Shown piece after piece: positions 33,623 through 45,410 of a DNA stretch of 64,000 bases (positions are counted from its first letter, which is position 1; each line of letters opens with the position of its first letter). The position numbers and the translations under genes are program-made. The stretch covers positions 2,732,501-2,796,500 of the forward strand of contig NZ_AP023243.1 in assembly GCF_016756495.1 (NCBI RefSeq), read 5' to 3'. A model generated the notes under the pieces. That model was not told the DNA's origin. It ran no database searches and saw only the letters and a program-made list of their open reading frames with translations. The DNA is from Mesorhizobium sp. 113-3-3. Its GTDB lineage: Bacteria > Pseudomonadota > Alphaproteobacteria > Rhizobiales > Rhizobiaceae.

Positions 33623-33912
33623 AGGCCTGCGTTTTTCAGGGGAGGCCTGGCAGGCTTACCTTTGGAGTCATTTGTAAACAAAGTGTTAGGGCTGTGATTT
33701 GAAGTTCTGAATCACCAGGCGGCGCGCAGCGTCGGTCATTTCTTGTCCGCGCAGCCAGGATACCCGCCCATGGCAGCGCTCACGCCTTCGGGGTTTCGGG
33801 GGCGAGGCGTCTGCCAAAGAGCGCTGCCAGCCGACATTTCGCAAAGTGCCGACAGAACAGCGGTCGGGCTTAACGTTTCCGCAAGCATTTCCCCGTTAGT
33901 TCGGTCGCAATG

Positions 33913-33988
33913 GCCTCGTGGCGGAGCGGCTACGCTGGAGACGGCAAATCTCTGAAGCCTCGGTTCGATCCCGAGGCGAGGCCTCCAA
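33913..33988 (+). tRNA. tRNA-Cys-like gene (GCA anticodon) with unusual anticodon loop and T arm
   Basis: The 76-nt sequence folds as a cloverleaf. The acceptor stem is GGCCTCG (33913-33919) with CGAGGCC (33978-33984), discriminator T and encoded CCA (33986-33988). The D arm spans 33922-33936. The anticodon stem is GGAGA/TCTCT around loop CGGCAAA, which gives anticodon GCA. The T stem is CTCGG/CCGAG around TTCGATC. U73 and GCA are tRNA-Cys identity elements. Odd points: position 33 is G instead of the near-universal U, and an extra C59-G77 pair (window 33959/33977) lengthens the T stem to six pairs. It may be a tRNA pseudogene or an allo-tRNA. The 290 bases upstream hold no gene. Confidence 0.65.
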
Positions 33989-34205
33989 AATCCTACAGCC
34001 GAGACCCCTGTGCCCGACCACTTGTCGCGGCCGATTTGTGCGGTTGCGGTCGTTGTCGCCTGCGACGGACATGCTCACGCCGGCATGGGGCCGAGGTTAA
34101 AACCACCTATCTGCATTTGGCATGCAGGGCGCTCGCGAAAAGAGTGCTATGGCAGGGGCGCGAGCCTGCTCGCTCCGATCTTCCCCGGCATTCGAGGTCA
34201 TTTTC

Positions 34206-34412
34206 GTGCGTGAACCGTCATCGCTGCCGGTCTTTGGGAAACTTGGCGTCAAGCCATCCGTCGCCGTCGCGGCGGTGCCAACCGCTTCGGCTGGCATCGT
34301 GCCGCGCTTGCGGGAGCTTGTGGCCGCGCATGGCGGCATGGCGTTGAAGCTGTCGGTGATCGCCTGGACGATGCTGGTCCTGGGCACGGTGTTTTTCATG
34401 TTGCAGGGCTGA
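34206..34412 (+). CDS. Small hypothetical protein with C-terminal membrane helix
   Basis: 68 residues if translation begins at GTG 34206, chosen because GAGG lies eight bases upstream; in-frame ATGs at 34149 and 34122 lack good sites. The Pro/Ala-rich N-terminus leads to a single C-terminal membrane helix ('LKLSVIAWTMLVLGTVFFMLQ'), consistent with a tail-anchored protein. The next gene starts five bases after the stop. The family is not recognised. Confidence 0.5.
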   Translation: MREPSSLPVFGKLGVKPSVAVAAVPTASAGIVPRLRELVAAHGGMALKLSVIAWTMLVLGTVFFMLQG

Positions 34413-34417
34413 GGATC

Positions 34418-34609
34418 ATGGCAAATCGCTATGCGCTGCGCATGGATCTGCCCCAGAGTTGGGCGATCGTCGATGTCTTCACCGGCCAGCCTGCGATGAT
34501 CAGGCAAAAGGTGATGGTCGGCATGAGCCCGCGCGAGGCCGAGGACATGGTCGTGCAGATGAATGTCGGCGACATCCGGCGCCGCGAAAGGGCGGAGCGC
34601 AAGGGTTGA
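34418..34609 (+). CDS. Small conserved hypothetical protein
   Basis: 63 residues starting at the ATG at 34418, with a GAGGATC site that overlaps the upstream stop. 'MDLPQSWAIVDVFTGQPAMI' and 'SPREAEDMVVQMNVGDIRRRERAERK' suggest a compact alpha/beta protein with a basic tail. It is tightly spaced after the membrane peptide gene, so the two are probably cotranscribed. I do not know a function. Confidence 0.6.
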   Translation: MANRYALRMDLPQSWAIVDVFTGQPAMIRQKVMVGMSPREAEDMVVQMNVGDIRRRERAERKG

Positions 34610-34652
34610 ACGGGGGGCCAAGACCCCGCGGCATAAAAACAAGAGGATTCCC

Positions 34653-34874
34653 GTGAGAGCCAGCCTGAAGCAAAAGATACTGGAGGTCTGCGACCGCAAG
34701 ATTTCCGAGAAAGGCCCTGGCGTCGGCCTGTCGTTCTACGCGTTTTTCGCCAACAGGAATGACGACCCCGAACTGCTGATGGAAGCAGCGGAATGGTGGA
34801 TCAGGACCCACCGCCTCGACCATTTCGAAAAGGCCGCGAAGATACGCACGATGGTCGAGGACATGGACCTTTGA
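34653..34874 (+). CDS. Small helical hypothetical protein
   Basis: 73 residues from GTG 34653 with AAGAGG upstream. 'SLKQKILEVCDRKISEKGPGVGLSFYAFFANRNDDPELLMEAAEWWIRTHRLDHFEKAAKI' reads as a soluble all-helical protein rich in aromatic residues. It ends 67 bases before the convergent DUF1488 gene. The sequence has clear coding character but I do not recognise the family with confidence. Confidence 0.65.
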   Translation: MRASLKQKILEVCDRKISEKGPGVGLSFYAFFANRNDDPELLMEAAEWWIRTHRLDHFEKAAKIRTMVEDMDL

Positions 34875-34941
34875 TCTTTGTTTCTATGCATGTCGTTATC
34901 TCAAAACCGGGGTCACTTTTGAGCGACATGCATAGGGCTGA

Positions 34942-35208
34942 TCAGCCGAAGTCGTCGGCCGTCAGCACATACATGCTCTTGCGCGTGCGGTCATAGGCCT
35001 TCGACGCCACGTCGCGGATGGCGCTGCTCTGCGTGTCGAATGTTGCGAGGTAACCGGCCTCATTGGCCGCGGTTGCCGGCTGCATCCTGGTCATCGCGTC
35101 GGCGGCTACCGAGAAGGAAATCTGGAACATGCCGTCATGGCCGACGAAGCGGATGCGTTTGCCGGCTTCGTCATAGCTGCGGCTGCGGTTGGGGAAGGTC
35201 AGGCTCAT
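34942..35208 (-). CDS. DUF1488 family protein
   Basis: 88 residues. 'MSLTFPNRSRSYDEAGKRIRFVGHDGMFQISFSVAADAM' is the DUF1488 pattern (S-x-R-S-Y-D and RF-GHDG). The start overlaps the stop of the upstream gene (ATGA), so translation is coupled. The family is common in alpha- and betaproteobacteria and its function is unknown. Confidence 0.85.
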   Translation of the reverse strand: MSLTFPNRSRSYDEAGKRIRFVGHDGMFQISFSVAADAMTRMQPATAANEAGYLATFDTQSSAIRDVASKAYDRTRKSMYVLTADDFG

Positions 35209-35459
35209 GTTTTTGCCTCCGTTGCGGCGGCCTTCTTGGTCGCCCGCTTCTTCTTCGGCGTCGGGTTCAGGGCTTCGGCGACGCGGTCAGCCTCTTCCTT
35301 GGCCAGCCGCAACTCCCGCAGCCTTGCCGTCTTGATCTCCCGGGCCCGCGCCTCGGACATGTACTCGGCTGTCGCCTTGTTGCGCTCGGCCGTCTTCTTC
35401 TGCTTGTCGACGAAGCGGGCTTCAGCTTTTTCCATGATCGTCTGATTGCCGTCGGCCAT
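35205..35459 (-). CDS. Small Lys/Ala-rich hypothetical protein
   Basis: 84 residues from the ATG at 35459 with AGGAG ten bases upstream. The sequence is almost entirely predicted helix ('ARFVDKQKKTAERNKATAEYMSEARAREIKTARLRELRLAKEEADRV') with a basic KKKRATKKAAA tail, a composition often seen in nucleic-acid-associated small proteins. It overlaps the DUF1488 start by four bases. The upstream region to 35620 is strikingly AT-rich and probably holds its promoter. Confidence 0.7.
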   Translation of the reverse strand: MADGNQTIMEKAEARFVDKQKKTAERNKATAEYMSEARAREIKTARLRELRLAKEEADRVAEALNPTPKKKRATKKAAATEAKT

Positions 35460-35626
35460 CGCATAAATCTCCTTGGTGCCTGGAATCGTGAAAATGAACT
35501 TGTCCGATAAATAGGCACTCGACCGGCAAAATTCAATTTTTTGAATTATTTGACTGCTTTGCGATATCACGAAACGGCAGGCCGAAATAATACTTTTCAA
35601 TATTTAATTCCGGCCGCGAATAATTT

Positions 35627-35653
35627 TTGGCACTCCTATCTATCGAGTGCCAA
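35627..35653. promoter_or_regulatory. CIRCE element (HrcA operator) upstream of groES
   Basis: TTGGCACTC (35627-35635), nine bases, then GAGTGCCAA (35645-35653): a perfect inverted repeat that differs from the consensus TTAGCACTC only by A to G on each arm. HrcA binds CIRCE and represses groESL until heat or misfolded protein removes it. The groES start lies 52 bases downstream. Confidence 0.93.
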
Positions 35654-35705
35654 AGCGCCTATATAAGGGCGCGGCCGCCTAAGCCGGCCCCAGAAAGAAG
35701 TTTTC

Positions 35706-37710
<2,005 letters not shown>

Positions 37711-37719
37711 CGATTCAGC

Positions 37720-37749
37720 GGGGGGTGGCTTCATCGAAGCCGCCTCCCG
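37720..37749 (+). terminator. Hairpin after groEL (probable terminator)
   Basis: Ten bases after the groEL stop, GGGGGTGGCTTC (37721-37732) and GAAGCCGCCTCCC (37736-37748) form a strong stem with a three-base loop. No T run follows, so it may act as an RNA-stabilising or Rho-assisted terminator. Confidence 0.5.
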
Positions 37750-37842
37750 GGCCTGAGCTGCATCCACGCCGGTTCCAGGAGCCGGATATTACCGCCGGGG
37801 GCCGCTCCCGGCGCACAGGCCTCTAGCCCAGGAGATCGATCC

Positions 37843-38001
37843 ATGATCGTGTTCGCGCAGAAGCCACAGACGGTCGTCACGACCGAAACCACCGAAGAGA
37901 GCCGCTTCGACCGCATCCGCAGGATTGCCGCCGACAAGCACAAGAAATCGGATTCAGATACCGCAACGCCACAAAAGGGCGAGCCGAAGCGTCCGATGTA
38001 A
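37843..38001 (+). CDS. Very small charged hypothetical protein downstream of groEL
   Basis: 52 residues from the ATG at 37843 with CAGGAG eight bases upstream. The sequence 'MIVFAQKPQTVVTTETTEE' continues with 'SRFDRIRRIAADKHKK' and a Ser/Asp/Lys-rich tail ending in KRPM. There is no membrane segment, and it is probably disordered or partly helical. The good ribosome-binding site and codon use support it. It lies 132 bases after groEL, beyond the hairpin. The function is unknown. Confidence 0.5.
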   Translation: MIVFAQKPQTVVTTETTEESRFDRIRRIAADKHKKSDSDTATPQKGEPKRPM

Positions 38002-38281
38002 GGCTGCGCCGCGACGCCGCCGGCCGTCAGCGCCACATCGCCCATCAACGGCGCGAGCTCGATGCCGTTGGCCGAGCTTTGGTCCAGCCAGACAACATCC
38101 CGTCGGCCCGATCGGCGTGTCCGGTATTGTCATTATATTAGCTTCAGCGCATATTTGGGTGGCAGCGAGCCCTTGGCCGCCAACGCGTCCCAGGGCGCCT
38201 GCAATTGTTCCGAAAAATAAATCACTCCGTGCGGCTCGAATATGGAGCGGCACGAGACAATGACATTTGGAGGAAATACCC

Positions 38282-38596
38282 ATGAAAGTGACGATCTTGG
38301 CAAACTATGCGCCTCATGCCGCCAAAGGATTGATGCAGGGGTCGGACAGGCAGGCTGCGGTCAAGGCGCTTTTTGAAAGCGTTGGCGGCAAGATGACCAG
38401 CGTGATGTTCACGCGCGGCATCTATGACGTCGTTGTCAATGGCGAGGTGCCGGACCAGTCAGCGGGAATCGGCATGTCCCTTGCGGTGCGAGCGAGCGGC
38501 TCGCTGACCGAGATGGTTGTCCTGGAAGAACTCGACATGAAGGCAGTGCTCGCGGCCGCCAAGAAGGCTGCCGGCTCGTACAAACCCGCCGGCTGA
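38282..38596 (+). CDS. GYD domain protein
   Basis: 104 residues from the ATG at 38282 with a strong GGAGG. 'VTILANYAPHAAKGLMQGSDRQAAVKALFESVGGKMTSVMFTRGIYDVVV' matches the GYD family, except that the namesake G-x-YD reads G-I-YD here. These are small alpha/beta (ferredoxin-like) proteins of unknown function. It appears to be a single-gene unit. Confidence 0.85.
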   Translation: MKVTILANYAPHAAKGLMQGSDRQAAVKALFESVGGKMTSVMFTRGIYDVVVNGEVPDQSAGIGMSLAVRASGSLTEMVVLEELDMKAVLAAAKKAAGSYKPAG

Positions 38597-38771
38597 TGGC
38601 TCGCCGTCTTGATCAAGGCAGCACGGTTCGATGCCGTGCTGCCGAGTGTCGGACAGACATCTTCTTCCGACTTTCGCGGCGACTGGAATTCAAGCTAGTA
38701 TCGTCCGATGGTCGTTTGGTGCAGAGAGCTTGCGGAAACGGAACCGCGTTTTCTCAATTCGGAGACAAGCC

Positions 38772-39269
38772 ATGTTTGCGGCCAAGGCCATCGACACCTC
38801 CGACAAGGCCGCGTTCTACCGCGACCTCGCCGCTCAGCTGAAAGCGCTGCTCGACGGCGAAAGCGATTCGATCGCCAATGCCGCCAACACCGCGGCGCTG
38901 ATCTTCCAGATGGTGCCGGACCTCAACTGGGCCGGTTTCTATTTCCTGGCCTCGGACGAGGAGCTGGTGCTGGGACCGTTCCAGGGCAAGCCTGCCTGCG
39001 TGCGCATCGCCGTCGGCAAGGGGGTGTGCGGAACGGCGGTTGAACTCGGCACCTCGATGCTGATCAAGGACGTGCACGATTTTCCCGGCCACATCGCCTG
39101 CGACGCCGACTCGCGTTCGGAACTGGTGGTGCTGCTGGAGGACGATGAAGGCGTCTTCGGCGTGCTCGATCTCGACAGCCCGCTGCCCGGCCGCTTCGAC
39201 AAGGCCGATCAGGCGGGTATCGAAATGCTGGCGGCGATCTATGCCGCTGCGAGCTCGTTCGAGGACTGA
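38772..39269 (+). CDS. msrC: Free methionine-(R)-sulfoxide reductase (GAF fold)
   Basis: 165 residues from the ATG at 38772 with GGAGACA upstream. The GAF fold has the fRMsr signature with three cysteines at 76, 86 and 110 ('PACVRIAVGKGVCGTA', 'HIACDADSRSELVV'), the same 10 and 24 residue spacing as in known enzymes. It reduces free methionine-R-sulfoxide in the cytosol using thioredoxin. It ends exactly where the convergent UPF0324 gene ends. Confidence 0.92.
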   Translation: MFAAKAIDTSDKAAFYRDLAAQLKALLDGESDSIANAANTAALIFQMVPDLNWAGFYFLASDEELVLGPFQGKPACVRIAVGKGVCGTAVELGTSMLIKDVHDFPGHIACDADSRSELVVLLEDDEGVFGVLDLDSPLPGRFDKADQAGIEMLAAIYAAASSFED

Positions 39270-40379
39270 TCAGCCTGCGAACTTCACCAGCATCAGGCTG
39301 AAGCAGCCGATGAACAGGAAGGCCGAGAAGGCGAGCGCCAGCGGGCGCAGGCCGCGCGAGCGCAGCTGCGAGATGTCGGCCCGCAGGCCCATGGCGGCGA
39401 GCCCCATGGTCAGCATGATGGTGGTGGCGAGCGCCATTGCCGCCTTCACTTCGGCCGGCACGGTGATCAGGCTGTTCAGCGCCACGACGGCGACGAAGGC
39501 GGCGACGAACCACGGCATGGGCGGCCGCGCGGCCTGCTGGTCGCCGCTCGCCTTGCGGCGCGCCATCAGGCCGAGTGCGATGACCATCGGCGCCAGCATG
39601 GCAACGCGCGTCAGCTTGGCGACGGTGGCGATCTCGCCGGACTGGGTGCCGTTCTGGAAGCCTGCGCCGATGACCTGCGCCACCTCGTGGATGGAGGCGC
39701 CGGCCCACAGGCCGAACGCATGCTGGTCGAGGCCGAGGGCAGGGGCGAGCAGCGGGAAGCCGAGCATGGCGACGGTGCCGAACAAGGTGATCGAGGCGAC
39801 GGCATAGGTGACGTCCTCGTCGCGCGCATCGGTGACGATGTTGGTGGCGATGATGGCCGAGGCGCCGCAGATCGAGGTGCCGGCGGCAATCAACTGCGCC
39901 AGCTTGCGGTCGACGCCGATCAGCCGGCCGAGCGTGATGGTGAACAGGAAGGTGGCGCCGAGCGTCGCCGCCACGATGCCGACGCCGCCGGCGCCGATCG
40001 AGACGACCTGGCCGAGCGTCAGCTGGAAGCCGAGCAGCACGATGGCAAAGCGCAGCAGGCGCTTTTGCGAGAAGGCGATGCCCGCCTTGGCATGCGCCGG
40101 CGTGCCGAGCACGTTGGAATAGACCATGCCGGCGACGACGGCCAGGATCATAGGGCTGAACAAGGCAAAGCCGGAGACATTGTGCGCCGAGAAGGCCACG
40201 GCTGTGATCATCGCCACCAGCACGATGCCGGGAATGATGCCGTTCCACACCGAATCGAGCCGCTTGCGGCCAGCGGCCAGATCGGCGGAAATTGTGCTTT
40301 TCGGAATATCGTTCGCGATGTGGGTAAGGGAAGACAATGCAATGCTCCAGGCGGGTACGCCGGAGGAATGCCATTTCAT
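39270..40379 (-). CDS. UPF0324 (YeiH-like) putative sulfate exporter family permease
   Basis: 369 residues from the ATG at 40379. About ten helices are visible, with the conserved '[10 protein letters not shown]' motif in the middle of the protein and '[17 protein letters not shown]' following. The family is annotated as putative sulfate or sulfonate exporters, but biochemical proof is thin. The frame extends upstream to 40502, but the added residues lack conservation features and the hydrophobic core begins after the chosen start. Confidence 0.88.
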   Translation of the reverse strand: MKWHSSGVPAWSIALSSLTHIANDIPKSTISADLAAGRKRLDSVWNGIIPGIVLVAMITAVAFSAHNVSGFALFSPMILAVVAGMVYSNVLGTPAHAKAGIAFSQKRLLRFAIVLLGFQLTLGQVVSIGAGGVGIVAATLGATFLFTITLGRLIGVDRKLAQLIAAGTSICGASAIIATNIVTDARDEDVTYAVASITLFGTVAMLGFPLLAPALGLDQHAFGLWAGASIHEVAQVIGAGFQNGTQSGEIATVAKLTRVAMLAPMVIALGLMARRKASGDQQAARPPMPWFVAAFVAVVALNSLITVPAEVKAAMALATTIMLTMGLAAMGLRADISQLRSRGLRPLALAFSAFLFIGCFSLMLVKFAG

Positions 40380-40455
40380 AATCGATCTTTCCAACGAATT
40401 GTTATGGTTGGAATGATCGATTTTTACGAACGATCGTAGTGAAGGACCAGTTCGG

Positions 40456-40740
40456 CTACAACAATTCCTGCCACCGACGCGCGCCATGAACCACGCGCAC
40501 AATCTCCGCGCCGTCGTCGATCTGGCGATAGAGGATCAGGTAGTTTCCTGCGGGGAACGTGCGCAGGCCAGCGCGCACGTCTGGCCGGGCAACACCCATT
40601 CCCGGCATGTCGGCGATCCGCTGGCAATGGGCATGGATTTCGTCATACCAGCGCAGTGCCGCCGAAGGACTGTCCTCGGCGATATAGAGCGCGACGGCTT
40701 CGATATCCGCTTCGGCTTCCGGTCGTAGGCGCAGCGTCAT
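40456..40740 (-). CDS. parE: ParE-family toxin of a type II toxin-antitoxin system
   Basis: 94 residues. '[48 protein letters not shown]' and '[32 protein letters not shown]' match the RelE/ParE fold, including the closing strand '[12 protein letters not shown]'. ParE toxins poison DNA gyrase. The start overlaps the antitoxin stop by four bases, the usual operon form. Confidence 0.92.
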   Translation of the reverse strand: MTLRLRPEAEADIEAVALYIAEDSPSAALRWYDEIHAHCQRIADMPGMGVARPDVRAGLRTFPAGNYLILYRQIDDGAEIVRVVHGARRWQELL

Positions 40741-41018
40741 CGCGACGTGCGCTCGGCGATCCTTGCATCGAGCTTGCTTTTGATCCGGGCGAAGGCTTCG
40801 TCTCCGTCGACGGCATTGCCGCTTGCCATGCCTTCATCCCAAAGTCGGCCCAACTCGTCGACGGCCTGGTCACGCTGTATCCGGCGAAACTTCCATTCGC
40901 GCAATGCTTCACGCATGACCTCGCTCGCCGAGGCATATTCACCCGCCGCGACGACTTCGCGCATCATGCTTGCCATTTCAGGGGTGAGGGCAACGCTCAC
41001 TTTCTCGACATTGGCCAT
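40737..41018 (-). CDS. parD: ParD-family antitoxin
   Basis: 93 residues from the ATG at 41018 with AGGAG nine bases upstream. A ribbon-helix-helix N-terminus ('KVSVALTPEMASMMREVVAAGEYASASEVMREALREW') binds operator DNA, and the C-terminal helical part neutralises ParE. It precedes and overlaps the toxin gene by four bases. Confidence 0.92.
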   Translation of the reverse strand: MANVEKVSVALTPEMASMMREVVAAGEYASASEVMREALREWKFRRIQRDQAVDELGRLWDEGMASGNAVDGDEAFARIKSKLDARIAERTSR

Positions 41019-41039
41019 CTGTGTTCTCCTGCTACACAA

Positions 41040-41055
41040 GGTAGGCAAGTTTACC
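41040..41055. promoter_or_regulatory. Candidate ParD operator
   Basis: GGTAGGCAAGTTTACC, 22 bases upstream of the antitoxin start, has complementary ends (GGTA/TACC) and lies where an autoregulatory ParD site is expected. The inner positions match poorly as a palindrome, so this is tentative. Confidence 0.4.
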
Positions 41056-41117
41056 ACCGGCTGCAAGGACGACTGACAGCCCGCATGATTCCTGGCACCT
41101 TCGCGAGATCATGCGTG

Positions 41118-41495
41118 TCAAAGCTGCGCTTCGATCGCCGCCTTGTCGATGACCGACCAGACGTTCCTGATCCGGTCGTTCAGAAATTCATAGAACACAT
41201 TCTCGCTGAACGAGACCTTTTTGCCGTTGATGGGCAGGCCGAAGAAGGTTCCCTTCGGCGTGCAGTTGAACTGGATGCGGCTGGCGATGAAGGGCGGTTC
41301 GGAGACCAGCAGCTGAACGTCGAAATAGAGGTCCGGAATTTCGCGGAAATCCCGCTCCAGCATGGCGCGGTAGCCTGAAAGGCCGACGCGCTCACTGTTG
41401 TAGTGGACCTCGTCATGGACGAAGCGATGCAGCCTTTGCCAATCCTGGTTGTTGAGGCAGTCGATATAGCCTCGGTAGAGGTCGGTCTCGGTCAC
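41118..41495 (-). CDS. SnoaL-like (NTF2 fold) ester cyclase/hydratase family protein
   Basis: 125 residues from GTG 41495, selected because GGAG lies eight bases upstream; an ATG at 41525 adds ten unlikely residues. 'LYRGYIDCLNNQDWQRLHRFVHDEVHYN', 'YRAMLERDFREIPDLYFDVQLLVSE' and 'FSENVFYEFLNDRIRNVWSVIDKAAIE' match SnoaL-like cone-fold proteins. It probably acts on a small hydrophobic substrate. It lies downstream of the LysR gene on the same strand. Confidence 0.85.
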   Translation of the reverse strand: MTETDLYRGYIDCLNNQDWQRLHRFVHDEVHYNSERVGLSGYRAMLERDFREIPDLYFDVQLLVSEPPFIASRIQFNCTPKGTFFGLPINGKKVSFSENVFYEFLNDRIRNVWSVIDKAAIEAQL

Positions 41496-41570
41496 GGCGA
41501 TGCTCCGGGGTTTTGGAAAGATCACGCCCGATCGCGAAGATAGAACGACTGCCGGCGCAGTCCAGATCGA

Positions 41571-42503
<933 letters not shown>

Positions 42504-42615
42504 CTAATCCGGACCAATCGCAGGCGCTAAATAGACGCCATCACGATCGCGTGCCCAGGAGCGGCGGCCCAGATGGCGAGTGCGTCGCCCAGCAACGGCG
42601 TGGAGAAGGAAAACC

Positions 42616-43011
42616 ATGGACATCAAGCGAAGCGGTTCGCAGCCTTCCGTAAAGGGCGCCGCCGATTATTTCAGCGGTACCGTGCGCGTCGATGCGCCCT
42701 TCAAGGGCAGCGAACCGGCCCGCGTGGGTGGCGCCACGGTGACGTTCGAGCCGGGTGCGCGCACGGCCTGGCACACGCATCCGCTCGGCCAGACGCTGAT
42801 CGTGCTGTCGGGCGCCGGCCTGGCCCAGCGTGAGGGCGGACCGGTCGAGCCGATCCACCCCGGCGACATCGTCTGGTTCGCGCCCGGCGAGAAGCACTGG
42901 CATGGCGCGGCACCGACTACGGCGATGAGCCACATCGCCATCGCCGAAGCCCTCGATGGCACGGTCGTCGACTGGATGGAGCATGTTACCGACGAACAAT
43001 ACGGGGTTTGA
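42616..43011 (+). CDS. Cupin domain protein
   Basis: 131 residues from the ATG at 42616 with GGAG upstream. Cupin motif 1 '[25 protein letters not shown]' and motif 2 '[18 protein letters not shown]' supply the metal-binding H-x-H, Glu/Gln and His. It is a single-domain, small-barrel cytosolic protein of the type found with carboxymuconolactone decarboxylase-like genes, as here. It is the first gene of the cluster running to 44772. Confidence 0.92.
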   Translation: MDIKRSGSQPSVKGAADYFSGTVRVDAPFKGSEPARVGGATVTFEPGARTAWHTHPLGQTLIVLSGAGLAQREGGPVEPIHPGDIVWFAPGEKHWHGAAPTTAMSHIAIAEALDGTVVDWMEHVTDEQYGV

Positions 43012-43063
43012 GCAAGCATCAGCGCCTTGCGCTCGAACCCATGCCGCAACGAAGGAAAGCACC

Positions 43064-43402
43064 ATGACCGATGCACCAGTGCCGCACAGGAATCCGTTCT
43101 CCGATATCGCACCCGCGCTCGGAAAATACACCGACGAGGTGTTGTTCGGCGACGTCTGGAAGCGGCCCGGCCTCTCGCCGCGCGACCGCAGCCTCGTCAC
43201 CGTCAGCAGCCTGATCTCGGGCTACCGGATCAATGAAATGCCTTTCCACATGAAGCGGGCGCTCGACAATGGCGTCACCCGCGACGAACTCATCGAAACC
43301 ATCACGCATCTCGCCTTTTACGCCGGATGGCCCGTTGCAAGCACCGCGATCGGCATTGCCCGAAAGGTCTTCGAGCAGGCCGACGCCGAGAAAAAGGAAT
43401 AG
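43064..43402 (+). CDS. Carboxymuconolactone decarboxylase (CMD) family protein
   Basis: 112 residues. 'FGDVWKRPGLSPRDRSLVTVSSLISGYRINEMPFHMKRALDNGVTRDELIETITHLAFYAGWP' is the CMD core. The AhpD-type C-x-x-C pair is absent, so peroxidase chemistry of that kind is unlikely. It follows the cupin gene by 52 bases and precedes DUF2255 by four. Confidence 0.9.
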   Translation: MTDAPVPHRNPFSDIAPALGKYTDEVLFGDVWKRPGLSPRDRSLVTVSSLISGYRINEMPFHMKRALDNGVTRDELIETITHLAFYAGWPVASTAIGIARKVFEQADAEKKE

Positions 43403-43406
43403 GAAA

Positions 43407-44772
<1,366 letters not shown>

Positions 44773-44783
44773 GACGGAAGGAG

Positions 44784-44939
44784 CCCGATGTCGCGGAAGG
44801 GGTGCGCGCGCTCTACGACCGGGTGGCCATCCCCGCCGGTTCCTTCGCCAGGGCGGTGGTGTTCGCCATGAGCCAGCCGGACGAGGTCGATATCAATGAG
44901 ATCCTGTTTCGGCCGACGGCGCAGGAGTATTGGAACTGA
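44784..44939 (+). pseudogene. C-terminal remnant of a short-chain dehydrogenase
   Basis: The frame reads 'DVAEGVRALYDRVAIPAGSF', 'ARAVVFAMSQPDEVD' and 'INEILFRPTAQEYWN' and stops at 44939. The 'VDINEILFRPT' ending is a hallmark of one large SDR group often clustered with aldo/keto reductases. The Rossmann fold and the YxxxK catalytic part are missing; only the last 50 or so residues remain, and no start or ribosome-binding site fits. It looks like the scar of a deletion joined to the aldo/keto reductase gene. Confidence 0.8.
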
Positions 44940-44984
44940 GCGATCGCTTCGGATTTCGAATTTGCCCGTCACCTTCTCTGAACG

Positions 44985-45168
44985 CCGGCGCTGCCCCTCA
45001 CCTGCCTGCCGGCATCCTCTCCCCGTATAATGACGGGGAGAGGGTCGCTGCCATCGCCGATTTCGCCAATCTTCAACGCTGCAAGGAGGGCGCCGTCGTT
45101 GCCGCCAGCCCCTTCTCCCCGTCACTATACGGGGAGAAGTGCCCGGCAGGGCGATGAGGGGCGGCGCC
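44985..45168. repeat. MITE-like palindromic repeat, copy 1
   Basis: Inverted ends of about 55 bp: the left carries GCCCCTCACCTGCCTGCCGG then CTCCCCGTATAATGACGGGGAG; the right carries CTCCCCGTCACTATACGGGG then GCCCGGCAGGGCGATGAGGGGC. Each end holds its own CTCCCCGT/ACGGGGAG hairpin. The roughly 70-bp core (TCGCCAATCTTCAACGCTGC and flanks) matches the core of the element at 47952-48136 in reverse complement, so the two copies are inverted. It is non-coding. Confidence 0.75.
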
Positions 45169-45361
45169 AGCTTTGGCAATTGAGTGGTCTCCGCCACAAG
45201 TTCGCCCGACCTTGACAGCCGTACGCTTCCTGCGCCAGCTTGGCGTCATGTTCGCCCTCGCGCCCACCAACACCCAGCGACGCCGCCGTCTAGCACGGAG
45301 CGGCAAGCTGATTGCGCGACGACAAAACCCGGCACAATAAAGCCGGTTCGTTCGTTTCCAG

Positions 45362-45392
45362 CCCCGCCCGCGACAACGCCGGTGGGGTTTTT
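45362..45392 (+). terminator. Rho-independent terminator-like hairpin just upstream of the GNAT gene
   Basis: CCCCGCC, a 9-10 base loop, then GCCGGTGGGG is followed directly by TTTTT. It ends about 20 bases before the GNAT start codon. A smaller CCGG..GCCGG hairpin lies about 30 bases upstream. Either an upstream transcript (possibly a small RNA from about 45200) ends here, or it is a leader attenuator for the GNAT gene. Confidence 0.5.
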
Positions 45393-45410
45393 CATGCCTG
45401 GAGCATCTTG

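Noticed and set aside
33901..33990. tRNA as integration site of a genomic island
   Set aside because: No integrase gene follows and no duplicated tRNA 3' end was noticed elsewhere in the window.
40380..40502. N-terminal extension of the UPF0324 permease
   Set aside because: The added 41 residues are Arg/Ser/Cys-rich and lie in an AT-rich leader with promoter character; the ATG at 40379 fits the family better.
44985..45168. CRISPR array suggested by repeated CTCCCCGTATA motifs
   Set aside because: Only two inverted units occur per locus, with no regular direct repeats or unique spacers and no cas genes.
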